From: Burkholderia cepacia GG4
GTDB lineage: Bacteria > Pseudomonadota > Gammaproteobacteria > Burkholderiales > Burkholderiaceae
Direction: 5' to 3'
Assembly: GCF_000292915.1 (NCBI RefSeq)
Contig: NC_018514.1
Span: 372,001-436,000 of the forward strand
DNA: 64,000 nucleotides
Shown piece by piece: positions 6,698-15,810 of the stretch (position 1 is its first letter; each line of letters begins with the position of its first letter). The position numbers and the translations under genes were made by a program. Under the pieces are notes generated by a model. It was not told the origin of the DNA. It did no database searches and saw only the letters and a list, made by a program, of their open reading frames with translations.

Positions 6698-9037
6698 TCA
6701 GCGCGTGTTGGTGTCGCGCACGGTTGCCTTGATGCACGCGATCCGGTACACGCCGTCCTCGACTTCGACGCCGTGCGTATCGTGCGTGAAGCCGGGGAAG
6801 CGCAGGTCGTACTGCTCGAGCGCCTTCAGGTAGCCGAGCAGCGGCCCGTCGGCCGGCCCCGCGTTCTCGCCGGGCATCAGCAGCGGAATGCCGGGCGGAT
6901 AGGGCACGACGCCCGTCGCGACGGTGCGGCCTTCCATCTCCGCCAGCTCCAGCATCTCGATGTCGTTGTGTACGAGATGCTCGAACGCCTCGGCCGGGCT
7001 GAAGTCGGGCTGCGGCAGCGTCGAGAAGCCGCGCGACATCATCTCGGTCGTCTTCAGGTCGCTCATCGCGCTGAACATCAGGTCGCACAGATCACGCAGG
7101 CCGAGCTTGCCGTAGCGGTCCGGATAGCGTGCGACGAGTTCCGGCAGCGCCTGTTCGAGCGGTGCGTTCGCATCGTAGTCGCGCTTGAAGTCGAGCAGCG
7201 TGTTGACGAGCGTGCCCCACTTGCCCTTCGTCACGCCGAGCGAGAACAGGAACAGGATCGTGAAGTCGGTCGTCTTCTCGACGACGATCCCGTGCCGGTC
7301 CAGGTACGCGGTGACGACCGTCGCCGGAATGCCGACCGGCATCAGCCCGCCGTGCGGCGCGACGCCCGGCGTGACGATCGACACCTTGATCGGATCGAGC
7401 ATGCAGTAGTCGTCCTCGATCTCGCCGAAGCCGTGCCACGTGTCGCCCGGATGCAGCACCCAGCATGACGGATCGCTGACCAGCAGCGTCTCGTCCGCTT
7501 CATGGAAGCGCACGCGCCGGCCCGTCTTGCGATCGACGACGGTGTCCGGCTGCCAGCCGTTGAAAAACCAGTCGTCGTTTTCCTCGCATTCCGCATGCAG
7601 GCGCGCGAGCATCCGGCGGAACGACACGGCCTCGCGGATCGCGTCGGTTGTCAGCGCCTCGCCGCCGGGGCCGTCCATCATCGCGGCGCTCACGTCGTTC
7701 GACGCGATGATCGCGTAGTTCGGCGAGGTCGACGCATGCATCATGTACGCCTCGTTGAAGCGCGCATGCTCGATCGGGTTGCGGCCGTCGCGGACATGGA
7801 TGAACGACGCCTGCGACAGCGCGGCGAGCAGCTTGTGGGTCGACTGCGTCGCGAACACGGTCGGCTTGCTCGCGTCGTGCTGCGACGGATCGCCGTGCAT
7901 CGCGTGGCGATCGCGGTAGATCGGGTTGAAGCGCGCATAGCCGTACCAGGCTTCGTCGAAATGCAGCCGGTCGACGCTCTGGCCGAGCAGTTCCTCGACG
8001 CGCGCGACGTTGTAGCAGAGGCCGTCGTACGTCGAGTTCGTGATTAGCGCATGCACCGGCGTCGGATCGATGCCGGCGCGGCCGCGCACCAGCGGGTTCG
8101 CGTCGACCGCGAGGCGCACCGCGGCGGCCGTGAGCCGCTCCGGCATGATCGGCCCGATGATCCCGTAATGGTTGCGCGACGGGATCAGGTAGGTCGGAAT
8201 CGCGCCGGACATCGTCATCGCGTGCTCGGCCGACTTGTGGCAGTTGCGGTCGCACAGCGCGACCTGGTTGCGCGTGACGCTCGCCATCAGGATCACGCGG
8301 TTCGACATCGACGAGCCGTTCGTCACGTGATACGTGCGGTGCGCGCCGAACACGCGCGCCGCGTAGCGTTCGCTTTCGCCGATCGGGCCGGAGTGGTCGA
8401 GCAGCGAGCCGAGTTCGCCGACCGAGATCGACAGGTCGGAGCGGAACAGCGCCTCGCCGAAGAATTCGAAGTACGCACGGCCGACCGGCGATTTCAGGAA
8501 CGCGGTGCCGCCCGTGTGGCCCGGCGTGTGCCACGAGTATTCGTACACGCGCGAGAACTGTGCGAGTGCGCGGAACATCGGCGGCAGCACGGTCTCGCGG
8601 TAGCGCTCGATCGCGGCGACGATCCGGCCGCCGATGAACGCGGTGGTGTCCTCCAGCATCCAGATGAAGTCGTCGGCCTTGCGCATCGCGTCGACCGGAA
8701 TCGCGGCCGCGCTCGCGCGGCTCGCGAGCAGGAACACCGGCACCGTCGCATTGCGCGCGCGCATCGCGTCGAGCACGGCCTGCGCGGGCGCATGATCGGG
8801 CGCGTTGCCGAGTTCCCAGTTGAGCAGCAGGCACTGGATCGCGGGATCGGCGTCGACTACCGCGCGTGCGTCTTCGGCGGACGTCGCGATCACGACGTCG
8901 ACGAGCCGCGTGCGCAACTCTTCGGCGAGCGCGGTGGCTGCGCGTCCGGTGGCCGTGCGTTCGTCGATGTCGTGCTGCACGAGCAGCGCCTTCATGCCGA
9001 GGCGGCGGAACGCCGGTTGGGTCAAGGAAGCGGTCAT
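6698..9037 (-). CDS. adiA: Biodegradative arginine decarboxylase, PLP-dependent
   Basis: A 779-residue member of the Orn/Lys/Arg decarboxylase class III family. It has an N-terminal receiver-like wing domain (about 1-150), a PLP-binding core with the Schiff-base lysine Lys402 in ATQSTHKLL, and a C-terminal domain. Long stretches (RLHFDEAWYGYARFNPIY, MMHASTSPNYAIIASNDVSA) resemble E. coli AdiA far more than CadA or SpeC as recalled. AdiA converts arginine to agmatine and CO2, consuming a cytoplasmic proton. The gene starts 3 bp after the antiporter stop, so the two form an adiC-adiA operon for arginine-dependent acid resistance. Ornithine or lysine preference is less likely but cannot be ruled out. 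Confidence 0.93.
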   Translation of the reverse strand: MTASLTQPAFRRLGMKALLVQHDIDERTATGRAATALAEELRTRLVDVVIATSAEDARAVVDADPAIQCLLLNWELGNAPDHAPAQAVLDAMRARNATVPVFLLASRASAAAIPVDAMRKADDFIWMLEDTTAFIGGRIVAAIERYRETVLPPMFRALAQFSRVYEYSWHTPGHTGGTAFLKSPVGRAYFEFFGEALFRSDLSISVGELGSLLDHSGPIGESERYAARVFGAHRTYHVTNGSSMSNRVILMASVTRNQVALCDRNCHKSAEHAMTMSGAIPTYLIPSRNHYGIIGPIMPERLTAAAVRLAVDANPLVRGRAGIDPTPVHALITNSTYDGLCYNVARVEELLGQSVDRLHFDEAWYGYARFNPIYRDRHAMHGDPSQHDASKPTVFATQSTHKLLAALSQASFIHVRDGRNPIEHARFNEAYMMHASTSPNYAIIASNDVSAAMMDGPGGEALTTDAIREAVSFRRMLARLHAECEENDDWFFNGWQPDTVVDRKTGRRVRFHEADETLLVSDPSCWVLHPGDTWHGFGEIEDDYCMLDPIKVSIVTPGVAPHGGLMPVGIPATVVTAYLDRHGIVVEKTTDFTILFLFSLGVTKGKWGTLVNTLLDFKRDYDANAPLEQALPELVARYPDRYGKLGLRDLCDLMFSAMSDLKTTEMMSRGFSTLPQPDFSPAEAFEHLVHNDIEMLELAEMEGRTVATGVVPYPPGIPLLMPGENAGPADGPLLGYLKALEQYDLRFPGFTHDTHGVEVEDGVYRIACIKATVRDTNTR

Positions 9038-9040
9038 CTG

Positions 9041-10573
9041 TTATTCCCCCGTTTGTTGAGTTGCCGGGACGCTGGTGGCAGCAGCCGGCGAGCGTGCGTG
9101 AAGGAGGTCGGCCTGGTGTTGGCCCACGGAGATCCAGAAGGTCGCGACGAGCGCGACGATGGTGATGCCGAGCGCCAGATAGCGCACCCAGCGCGGCGAA
9201 CGGCCGCCCGGATGGATGTGGGTTTCCTCGATTTCGCGCTGGCGGTTGATCGACAGCTCGTAGAACACGATCGTCGCGATCACGAAGATCAGCGACCAGC
9301 GCGTCTGCTGGCCGTCGGAGCCGACCATCGCCCACAGCGCGTAGACGGCGCCGATCAGGCCGACGATCGTGTAGAAGGTGAACTGGTGCGACGGCATCTT
9401 GCCGTAGCCGAGCACCTTGATCGCGATGCACGAGTAGATGTACGGCAACAGCGTCATGATCACGGCGATCGATGCGATCTTGCCGAACTGCTCGCTCGCG
9501 CTCGGCGACATCGTCGCGAGCACCTGCACCGACATGATGACCGCGACGATCGCGAGGCCGGCCGACGGCACGTTCTTCGAGTTGACGCGTGCGAACACGC
9601 CGGCGAACAGCCCGTCGTCGGCCGCGGCCTTCGCGGTCTGGCCGACCAGCAACGTCCAGCCCGCGAGCGAGCCGAGGCAGCCGAGCGCCGCGCAGATCGC
9701 GACCGCGTTCGCGGCGGTGTCGCCGAGCGCGAGACGTGCGGCATCCGCGAACGGCGCGCTCGACGCGAGCAGCGCCTTGTTCGGGATCATCCCCATGATC
9801 ACGGTCGAGCTGAGCACGTAGCAGACGGCCGCGAGCACGACGCCGCCGACGGTCGCGATCGGCACGTTGCGCGACGGATTCTCGACGACGCCGGCCGACA
9901 CCGACGCGCTCTCGACCCCGATGAACGCCCACAGCGTGAAGTTCAGCGTCGCGCCGATCGCGCTGAAGCTGCTCGCGCCCGACACGTTCCAGCCGGCGAA
10001 GTACACGTCCTTGCTGAACCAGAACCAGCCGAACACGGCCATCCCGAGGATCGGCACGAGCGCGAAGATCGTCGTGACCGACTGCACGCGGCCGACCACG
10101 TTCGGCCCGAGGATGTTCGCGTAGGTGAACAGCCAGATCACGAAGATCTGCGCGAGCGCGAACACGAGCGGGTCGTGCAGGACCGGGAAGAAGTGCGTGA
10201 GATAGCCGAGGCCGGCGACCGCGAGGCCGACGTTGCCGAGCACGTTCGCGAGCCAGTAGATCAGGTTGGTCTGGTAGCCGATATACGGGCCGAACGACTT
10301 GCGCGCGTACGCATACGGGCCGCCGGCGGCCGGGTCGATCGCCGCGAGCTTCGCGAACACCAGCGCGAGCGACACGGCGCCGACCACGGTGATCAGCCAG
10401 CCGAAGATCGCGATGCCGCCGGTGGCGGCGAGGTTCGCGGGCAGCATGAAGACGCCGGAGCCCATCATATTGCCCGCGACCATCAGCGTGGCGGGGATGA
10501 CGCCGATTTTCGGCGAGGCGGTCGCGGATGGCGCGGCGGCGGAACGGGAGGAGGACGAGCTGGCATCGGACAT
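9041..10573 (-). CDS. adiC: Arginine/agmatine antiporter, APC superfamily
   Basis: A 510-residue APC-fold transporter with about 12 transmembrane helices. The substrate-site motif VAGNMMGSGVFMLPANLA lies in TM1, with GGPYAYARKSFGPYIGYQTN and FTLWAFIGVESASVSAGVV further on; these match AdiC closely, more so than CadB or PotE. It exchanges extracellular arginine for intracellular agmatine, completing the proton-consuming cycle with AdiA. An AAGGAG ribosome binding site precedes the ATG. N-terminal residues 2-20 are a Ser/Ala-rich extension and the C-terminus is longer than in E. coli. First gene of the two-gene operon. Confidence 0.92.
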   Translation of the reverse strand: MSDASSSSSRSAAAPSATASPKIGVIPATLMVAGNMMGSGVFMLPANLAATGGIAIFGWLITVVGAVSLALVFAKLAAIDPAAGGPYAYARKSFGPYIGYQTNLIYWLANVLGNVGLAVAGLGYLTHFFPVLHDPLVFALAQIFVIWLFTYANILGPNVVGRVQSVTTIFALVPILGMAVFGWFWFSKDVYFAGWNVSGASSFSAIGATLNFTLWAFIGVESASVSAGVVENPSRNVPIATVGGVVLAAVCYVLSSTVIMGMIPNKALLASSAPFADAARLALGDTAANAVAICAALGCLGSLAGWTLLVGQTAKAAADDGLFAGVFARVNSKNVPSAGLAIVAVIMSVQVLATMSPSASEQFGKIASIAVIMTLLPYIYSCIAIKVLGYGKMPSHQFTFYTIVGLIGAVYALWAMVGSDGQQTRWSLIFVIATIVFYELSINRQREIEETHIHPGGRSPRWVRYLALGITIVALVATFWISVGQHQADLLHARSPAAATSVPATQQTGE

Positions 10574-11010
10574 GCGAGGCTCCTTGAATGGACGTGATGC
10601 GGTTGAGGTGGCGCGGCCCGGCGCCGGTCGACGATTCCGGAATGGATCGTCGTTTTATTGAACGCGCTCATGTTATCTCGTTAATCGATTTTGGTAATGG
10701 TAAACGATGAAATTTAATGAGTTAAATGTTGATGGATGTCATTGAAATGAGCGGATCGGTGTGTTGGTGCGGGGGGCGGGGCGTCGTGGCACGGCTGACG
10801 GGGGTTTGCGGCGATTGCGCCAGAAAATCAGAATCGGCCGGGCCGAGGCTGGGAGATAATCCGTATTTTTGCCGAATCGGTTAACTCATTTCGTGATGTA
10901 AATAATGCGGTCGTTTGTGCTCGAATTTGTCGGTTATTATTTGACGCATTAAATGTGAAAGTGCGTCGCCGATGCGCATGACGATTCTTTCGTTCCGAGG
11001 GGTGATGTCG
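10574..11010. promoter_or_regulatory. Divergent intergenic region, AT-rich, between adiC and nitronate monooxygenase gene
   Basis: About 440 bp with no gene. The part at 10670-10745 is markedly AT-rich compared with the flanks and is the likely promoter/regulator-binding area of adiCA. A second AT-rich part (10855-10970) includes TTGACG at 10941-10946, but no good -10 follows at the expected spacing. No known riboswitch was recognised. Confidence 0.45.
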
Positions 11011-12075
11011 ATGCTGCCTTCCCGTTTGCCGCTGATCCAGGCTCCGATGGTCGGTTCGCTGAGCACGCTTGCAATTGCCGTCTGCGAAGCGGGCGGGCTC
11101 GGCTCGCTCGCATGCGCGGCGCTTGGCCCGCAGCAATTGCGCGACGAGATCGCGGCGATTCGCGCGCGCACGCCGGCGCCGTTCAATGTCAACTTCTTCT
11201 GTCATTCGCCGCCCGCGCCTGACGCCGAGGTCGACGTGCGCTGGCGCGCGGCGCTTGCCGGCTACTACGCGGAAGCCGGGCTCGATCCGGCGGACGTGAA
11301 AAGCGGCGCCGGTCGCGCACCGTTCGACGACGCGGCGTGCGCGGTCGTCGAGGAACTGCGGCCGGCCGTCGTGAGTTTTCATTTCGGGTTGCCGGACGAC
11401 GGGCTTCTGGCGCGCGTGCGTCGCACCGGGGCGCAGGTCGTGTCGTCGGCGACGACCGTCGAGGAGGCGCGCTGGCTCGATGCGCGCGGCATCGATGCGA
11501 TCGTCGCGCAGGGCGCCGAGGCAGGCGGGCATCGCGGGATGTTCCTGACCGACGACATCCATGCGCAGCCGGGCCTGTTTGCGCTGCTGCCGCAGATCGT
11601 CGACGCGGTGCGCGCGCCGGTGATCGCCGCAGGCGCGATCGCGGACGGCCGCGGCATCGCGGCCGCGTTCGCGCTCGGCGCACGCGCGGTGCAGATCGGC
11701 ACCGGCTACTTGCTGACGCCCCAGGCCGGCCGCTCGGCGCAGCATCGCGCGGCGGTGCGGGCCGCACGCGACGACGGTACGCGCGTGACCAACCTCTACA
11801 CGGGCCGCCCCGCACGCGGCCTGCTGACGCGCTTCATGCGCGAGCAGGGGCCGATGAGCGCGCTTGCGCCCGAGTTCCCCCTCGCGACGGCCGCCGTCGA
11901 TCCGCTGCGCGGCGCGTTCGAGCGGCAGGGGCGCGACGATTTCTCGCTGCTGTGGTCGGGCGAGGCCGCGGCGCTTGCGCGGGACGAGGATGCCGGGGCG
12001 CTGACCCGGCGCCTGTGGGATGACGCGATGGCGTGCGCGGCGGGGCTGCGCGACGCATTCCCGCCGGCCGTTTGA
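11011..12075 (+). CDS. Nitronate monooxygenase (2-nitropropane dioxygenase family)
   Basis: A 354-residue FMN-dependent TIM-barrel enzyme that oxidises alkyl nitronates. Landmarks: LIQAPMVGSLST at the N-terminus (FMN site), GAQVVSSATTVEEA, the catalytic base His174 in AQGAEAGGHRG, and VIAAGAIADGRGIAAAFALGARAVQIGT for phosphate binding. The start at 11011 is preferred because GAGGGG at 10997-11002 is 8 nt upstream; an ATG at 11005 is too close and one at 10972 lacks a site. The MLPSRLPLIQAPM start also fits the family. The gene stands alone and divergent from adiC. It probably detoxifies nitronates such as propionate-3-nitronate. Confidence 0.9.
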   Translation: MLPSRLPLIQAPMVGSLSTLAIAVCEAGGLGSLACAALGPQQLRDEIAAIRARTPAPFNVNFFCHSPPAPDAEVDVRWRAALAGYYAEAGLDPADVKSGAGRAPFDDAACAVVEELRPAVVSFHFGLPDDGLLARVRRTGAQVVSSATTVEEARWLDARGIDAIVAQGAEAGGHRGMFLTDDIHAQPGLFALLPQIVDAVRAPVIAAGAIADGRGIAAAFALGARAVQIGTGYLLTPQAGRSAQHRAAVRAARDDGTRVTNLYTGRPARGLLTRFMREQGPMSALAPEFPLATAAVDPLRGAFERQGRDDFSLLWSGEAAALARDEDAGALTRRLWDDAMACAAGLRDAFPPAV

Positions 12076-12204
12076 GCGGGCGCGCAAAGCGGGACGGGAA
12101 ACGGGCCCGAAAGGCCCCTGAAAACCGCCGCCGAAAGGGCCCCGGGGCCGGGGTCATCGGCGTATCATCCGGTTTTTCGTCAGCCCTATCCAGGCACCCC
12201 CACC

Positions 12205-13659
12205 ATGAACTCCGTCGACACTACCCCCGTCCTCGACCATGACAAGCTCGTTACCTTCGTCGAGCGCAAGTGGAACGATGAAATCCTCCACGCACTGACC
12301 GATTACATCGCGATCCCCGCGAAGAGTCCCGCATTCGACCCCGACTGGGCGAAACGCGGGTATCTCGAGCGGGTCGTCACCGATGCCGCGCAGTGGGCCG
12401 AACGCCAGCCGGTCAAAGGCCTGAAGCTCGAGATCGTGCGTCTGCCCGGCCGCACGCCGGTGATCTTCTTCGAAACGCCGGCGACGCGCTCGGGCAGCAC
12501 CGACACGATCCTGCTGTACGGCCACCTCGACAAGCAGCCCGAATTCGACGGCTGGCGCGCGGACCTCGGCCCGTGGACGCCGAAGTTCGAGAACGGCAAG
12601 CTGTACGGACGCGGCGGCGCGGACGACGGCTACGCGATCTACGCAAGCCTCGCGGCGCTCGGCGCGCTCGACGAGCAGGGCGTCGAACGGCCGCGCTGCG
12701 TCGGCCTGATCGAGACCTGCGAGGAGTCGGGCAGCTACGACCTGCTGCCGTACGTCGACGCGCTGCGCGACCGGCTCGGTCAGGTATCGCTCGTCGTGTG
12801 TCTCGATTCGGGCGCCGGCAACTACGACCAGATGTGGCTCACCACGTCGCTGCGCGGGCTGGTGTCCGGCGACCTGCAGGTCGAGGTGCTCGAAGAGGGC
12901 CTGCATTCGGGCGTCTACGGCGGCATCGCGCCGTCGAGCTTCCGCGTGATGCGCCAGCTGTTCGAGCGTCTCGAGGATGCGAAGAACGGCAACCTGCTGC
13001 CGGGCGTGTTCCATTGCGAGATTCCGTCGAGCCGGGTGCGCGAAGCCGACGCGGCCGCCGCGATTCTCGGCGACACGGTGTGGAAGGGGCTGCCGTGGGC
13101 GTGCGGCATGGACGGCAAGCCGGTGCTGCCGACCACGACCGATCCGCGCGAGGCGTTGCTGAATTCGACCTGGCGTCCGTCGTTGTCGGTGACGGGCGCG
13201 GCCGGCCTGCCGGCGCTCGCCGACGCGGGCAACGTGCTGCGTCCGCGCACCGCCTTCAAGCTGTCGCTGCGCCTGCCGCCGCTCGTCGACGCCGCGCAGG
13301 CCGTGCAGCAGCTGAAGGAACTGCTCGAACTCGACCCGCCGTACAACGCGAAGGTCACGTTCAAGCCTGACGCGGGCGCCGCGACCGGCTGGAGCGCGCC
13401 CGATCTCGCGCCGTGGCTCGCGTCGTCGCTCGACGCCGCGTCGCGTCGCCACTTCGGCGCGGACTGCGCGTACATGGGCCTCGGCGGCACGATCCCGCTG
13501 ATGAACGTGCTGCAGGCCGGCTTCCCGTCCGCGCAGTTCATGGTGTGCGGCGTGCTCGGGCCGAAGTCGAATGCGCACGGCCCGAACGAGTTCCTGCACG
13601 TGCCGTACGCGAAGAAGCTGACCGCGGCGGTGGCGGACGTGATCGCGTCCGCGCGCTGA
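12205..13659 (+). CDS. M20 family metallopeptidase (dipeptidase-like)
   Basis: A 484-residue di-zinc peptidase of the M20 family (CNDP/dapE-like architecture: catalytic domain split by a dimerisation domain). Metal and catalytic motifs are visible: GHLDKQPEFDGW (first His/Asp), YGRGGADDGYA (bridging Asp), ETCEESGSYD (catalytic Glu pair), CLDSGAGNYD, and NAHGPNEFLHV at the C-terminus. The length and the GHLDKQP motif match the bacterial M20 dipeptidase group that hydrolyses dipeptides or N-acyl amino acids. No signal peptide, so cytoplasmic. The Ldh-type dehydrogenase follows after 60 bp and may share a transcript. Exact substrate not predictable. Confidence 0.9.
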   Translation: MNSVDTTPVLDHDKLVTFVERKWNDEILHALTDYIAIPAKSPAFDPDWAKRGYLERVVTDAAQWAERQPVKGLKLEIVRLPGRTPVIFFETPATRSGSTDTILLYGHLDKQPEFDGWRADLGPWTPKFENGKLYGRGGADDGYAIYASLAALGALDEQGVERPRCVGLIETCEESGSYDLLPYVDALRDRLGQVSLVVCLDSGAGNYDQMWLTTSLRGLVSGDLQVEVLEEGLHSGVYGGIAPSSFRVMRQLFERLEDAKNGNLLPGVFHCEIPSSRVREADAAAAILGDTVWKGLPWACGMDGKPVLPTTTDPREALLNSTWRPSLSVTGAAGLPALADAGNVLRPRTAFKLSLRLPPLVDAAQAVQQLKELLELDPPYNAKVTFKPDAGAATGWSAPDLAPWLASSLDAASRRHFGADCAYMGLGGTIPLMNVLQAGFPSAQFMVCGVLGPKSNAHGPNEFLHVPYAKKLTAAVADVIASAR

Positions 13660-13719
13660 GCGTGGTTGCTGCCCGTCCCGACCTGACCGGATCCCGCCTG
13701 ACTTGACGGAGCCTTGCCG

Positions 13720-14829
13720 ATGACCGCGCTGCCGACACCCGATACCGAACCGCTGCGCATGCGCGCCGAACCGCTGCACGCGTTCGTCGCGGCACTCTGG
13801 GAACGGGCCGGCAGCAGCGAGCGCGAGGCACGGCTCGTCGCCGATCACCTGGTCGGCGCGAATCTCGCGGGTCACGATTCGCACGGGATCGGGATGATCC
13901 CGAACTACGTCGCGTCGTGGCGGGAAGGGCAGTTGCAGTTGAACGGGCACGCGTCGATCGTCCGCGACAGCGGCGCGGTGCTGACGGTCGACGGCGGGCG
14001 CGGCTTCGGCCAGGTGATCGCGTTCGAGGCGATGGTCGAAGGGATCGAGCGTGCACGGCGCATGGGCATCTGCGCGATCGGGCTGCGCGACGTCCATCAC
14101 CTCGGCCGCATCGGGCACTGGGCCGAGCAATGCGCGCGCTCGGGGCTGGTGTCGTTCCATTTCGTCAACGTGCCGGGCGATCTGCTGGTCGCGCCGCTGC
14201 ACGGCACCGATCCGCGTTTCGGCACGAATCCGTTCTGCGCCGCGTATCCGCGCGCGGGCCGGCCGCCGCTGCTGCTCGATTTCGCGACGAGCGCGATCGC
14301 GTACGGCAAGACGCGGGTGGCGTATAACCAGGGCAAGCGCGTGCCGGCCGGGTCGCTGATCGACCATCGCGGCCAGCCGACCGACGATCCGGCGGTGATG
14401 CACGAGCAGCCGTTCGGCTCGCTGCTGCCGTTCGGGCTGCACAAGGGCTATGCGCTGGCCGCGATGTGCGAAATTTTCGGCGGCGCGCTGGTCGGCGGGC
14501 ATACGACCTACGGCGACACGCTGCAGAAGACGAGCGCGATCGTCAACGGGATGCTGTCGGTGCTGATCGATCCGAACGCGTTCGATGCGGCCGACGCGGA
14601 GCGCGAGGCCGATGCGTTCGTCGCATGGGCGAAGGCGTCGCCGCAGGCGGGCGATGCGCCGGTGCGGATGCCCGGCGAGCCGGAGGAGGCGAGCCGGGCC
14701 GCGCGCGGCGCGGACGGCATTCCGGTCGATCGTGCGACGTGGCGGCAGATCCGCGACAGCGCGGCGGCCATCGGTTTCGACGACGCGGAACTGGAGCTGT
14801 GGACGCAACGCTGTAGCGGCGCTGCCTGA
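13720..14829 (+). CDS. Ldh family oxidoreductase (malate/L-lactate/ureidoglycolate dehydrogenase type)
   Basis: A 369-residue NAD(P)-dependent dehydrogenase of the type-2 malate/L-lactate dehydrogenase family, which has a non-Rossmann fold. Motifs: HDSHGIGMIPNYV (catalytic His region), DVHHLGRIGHWAEQ, RFGTNPFCAAYP, FGLHKGYALAAMCEI and GALVGG. Family members reduce 2-oxoacids or oxidise 2-hydroxyacids, ureidoglycolate or delta-piperideine-2-carboxylate; the sequence does not distinguish these. The start at 13720 has CGGAG just upstream; a TTG at 13714 is less likely. It follows the M20 peptidase by 60 bp in the same direction, suggesting a small operon for breakdown of an amino-acid-derived compound. 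Confidence 0.88.
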   Translation: MTALPTPDTEPLRMRAEPLHAFVAALWERAGSSEREARLVADHLVGANLAGHDSHGIGMIPNYVASWREGQLQLNGHASIVRDSGAVLTVDGGRGFGQVIAFEAMVEGIERARRMGICAIGLRDVHHLGRIGHWAEQCARSGLVSFHFVNVPGDLLVAPLHGTDPRFGTNPFCAAYPRAGRPPLLLDFATSAIAYGKTRVAYNQGKRVPAGSLIDHRGQPTDDPAVMHEQPFGSLLPFGLHKGYALAAMCEIFGGALVGGHTTYGDTLQKTSAIVNGMLSVLIDPNAFDAADAEREADAFVAWAKASPQAGDAPVRMPGEPEEASRAARGADGIPVDRATWRQIRDSAAAIGFDDAELELWTQRCSGAA

Positions 14830-14860
14830 CGGCCCGCGGACGAGGGCGAGGGCACAAGCG

Positions 14861-15508
14861 ATGAGCTGGCAGGCGGACAAGGCGCACGGCGACGAGATCG
14901 CCTACCAGATCGCGAGCCTCGGCCGGGTCGAGGTCACGCGGTTCTTCAGCGGCGCGGCGATGCGGCTCGACGGCGTGATGTTCGGGTTTATCGCGCGCGG
15001 ATCGCTGTTCCTGCGTGTCGACGACGTGAACCGGCCCGCGTTCGTCGCGGCGGGGATGGGGCCGTTTTCGTATGCGGGGCGCACGCGTACCGTTGCGCTT
15101 GAAGGCTATTACGAAACGCCGGCTGACGTGCTCGAGGACGCGGGCGCGCTGTTCGACTGGTGCCGCGGCGCGTACCGGGCGGCGTTGCTGGCGGGTGCGC
15201 CGAAACGCAAGGCGAAATTGAAAGCGGCGCGGGAACCGGCTTCGGGAGCGGCGTCGAAGCCGGCGGCGCAGCGCAAGACGAAGGCTGTGTCGAAACCGGC
15301 GCAAGCGCCGGAATCCGGAGCGGCGTCGCAACGCAAGGCGAACGCGAAAACGGCGCTGCGGCCGGTTTCGGAACCGGGATCGGCTGCTGCGCCGCAACCG
15401 GTCCCGAAACGGAGCGCGAAGCCGGTACCGAAAACGGAACCGAAGCCGGCGCCGAAACCTGCTTCGAAGCCGGCCACGAAATCCGCACCGAAGCGCAAGC
15501 AGGCGTAG
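14861..15508 (+). CDS. TfoX/Sxy N-terminal domain protein with basic Lys/Ala/Pro tail
   Basis: A 215-residue protein. Residues 10-108 match the TfoX N-terminal domain (VEVTRFFSGAAMRLDGVMFG, SLFLRVDDVNRPAFVAAG, YYETPADVLEDAGALFDWC), the small alpha/beta fold found in the competence regulator Sxy and many stand-alone proteins. Residues 112-215 are a strongly basic, disordered, histone-H1-like tail of Lys, Ala, Pro, Ser (for example KPAPKPASKPATKSAPKRKQA at the end). The GAGGGCGAGGG before the ATG serves as ribosome binding site. The tail suggests nucleic acid binding, as in Burkholderia H1-like proteins, but this is inference. The C-terminal TfoX domain is missing. Confidence 0.78.
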   Translation: MSWQADKAHGDEIAYQIASLGRVEVTRFFSGAAMRLDGVMFGFIARGSLFLRVDDVNRPAFVAAGMGPFSYAGRTRTVALEGYYETPADVLEDAGALFDWCRGAYRAALLAGAPKRKAKLKAAREPASGAASKPAAQRKTKAVSKPAQAPESGAASQRKANAKTALRPVSEPGSAAAPQPVPKRSAKPVPKTEPKPAPKPASKPATKSAPKRKQA

Positions 15509-15810
15509 CATTGGCCGCGCGCTGCCGCGCTGCCGCGCTGCCGCGCTGTCCGTTGTCCTCTGTTTCCGACTCACCGATCGCCGGGTGATGCGCGTGATGC
15601 ACGCCGCGCGCACCGAAACACGAAAGCATCAACCCTGCCGCGCCTGACATGCCTCATGCTTCACAACGGCGGCTGCGGCGTTTATGATCGGCGCGGATCG
15701 CGTCCGCGTCTGGCGCGACCCGCGCCGGCCGTGACGCCGGCCCCGCGAACGGTGCATTGAACGCCGCGCGGCATGCCTTCCCCACTCATCGTTCCAGACG
15801 GAGACAACCG
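15509..15810. other. Intergenic region without a gene; contains a short 8-bp repeat
   Basis: About 300 bp. At 15519-15550 there are three exact GCGCTGCC units and one variant (GCGCTGTC). No ORF with family resemblance was found; a GGAGA at 15800-15804 serves the next gene. Confidence 0.5.

Noticed and set aside
7500..9932. 810-residue minus-strand ORF over adiA/adiC
   Set aside because: It lies in another frame of the adiA and adiC genes, is extremely Arg/Ala-rich and shows no family resemblance; it is a shadow of high-GC coding DNA.
8051..10597. 848-residue plus-strand ORF opposite adiA/adiC
   Set aside because: Antisense shadow, dominated by Arg, Glu, His and Val codons typical of complementary GC-rich frames; the minus-strand genes are unmistakable.
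12154..14880. 908-residue minus-strand ORF opposite the M20 peptidase and Ldh genes
   Set aside because: Antisense shadow of two clear enzyme genes; no motif.
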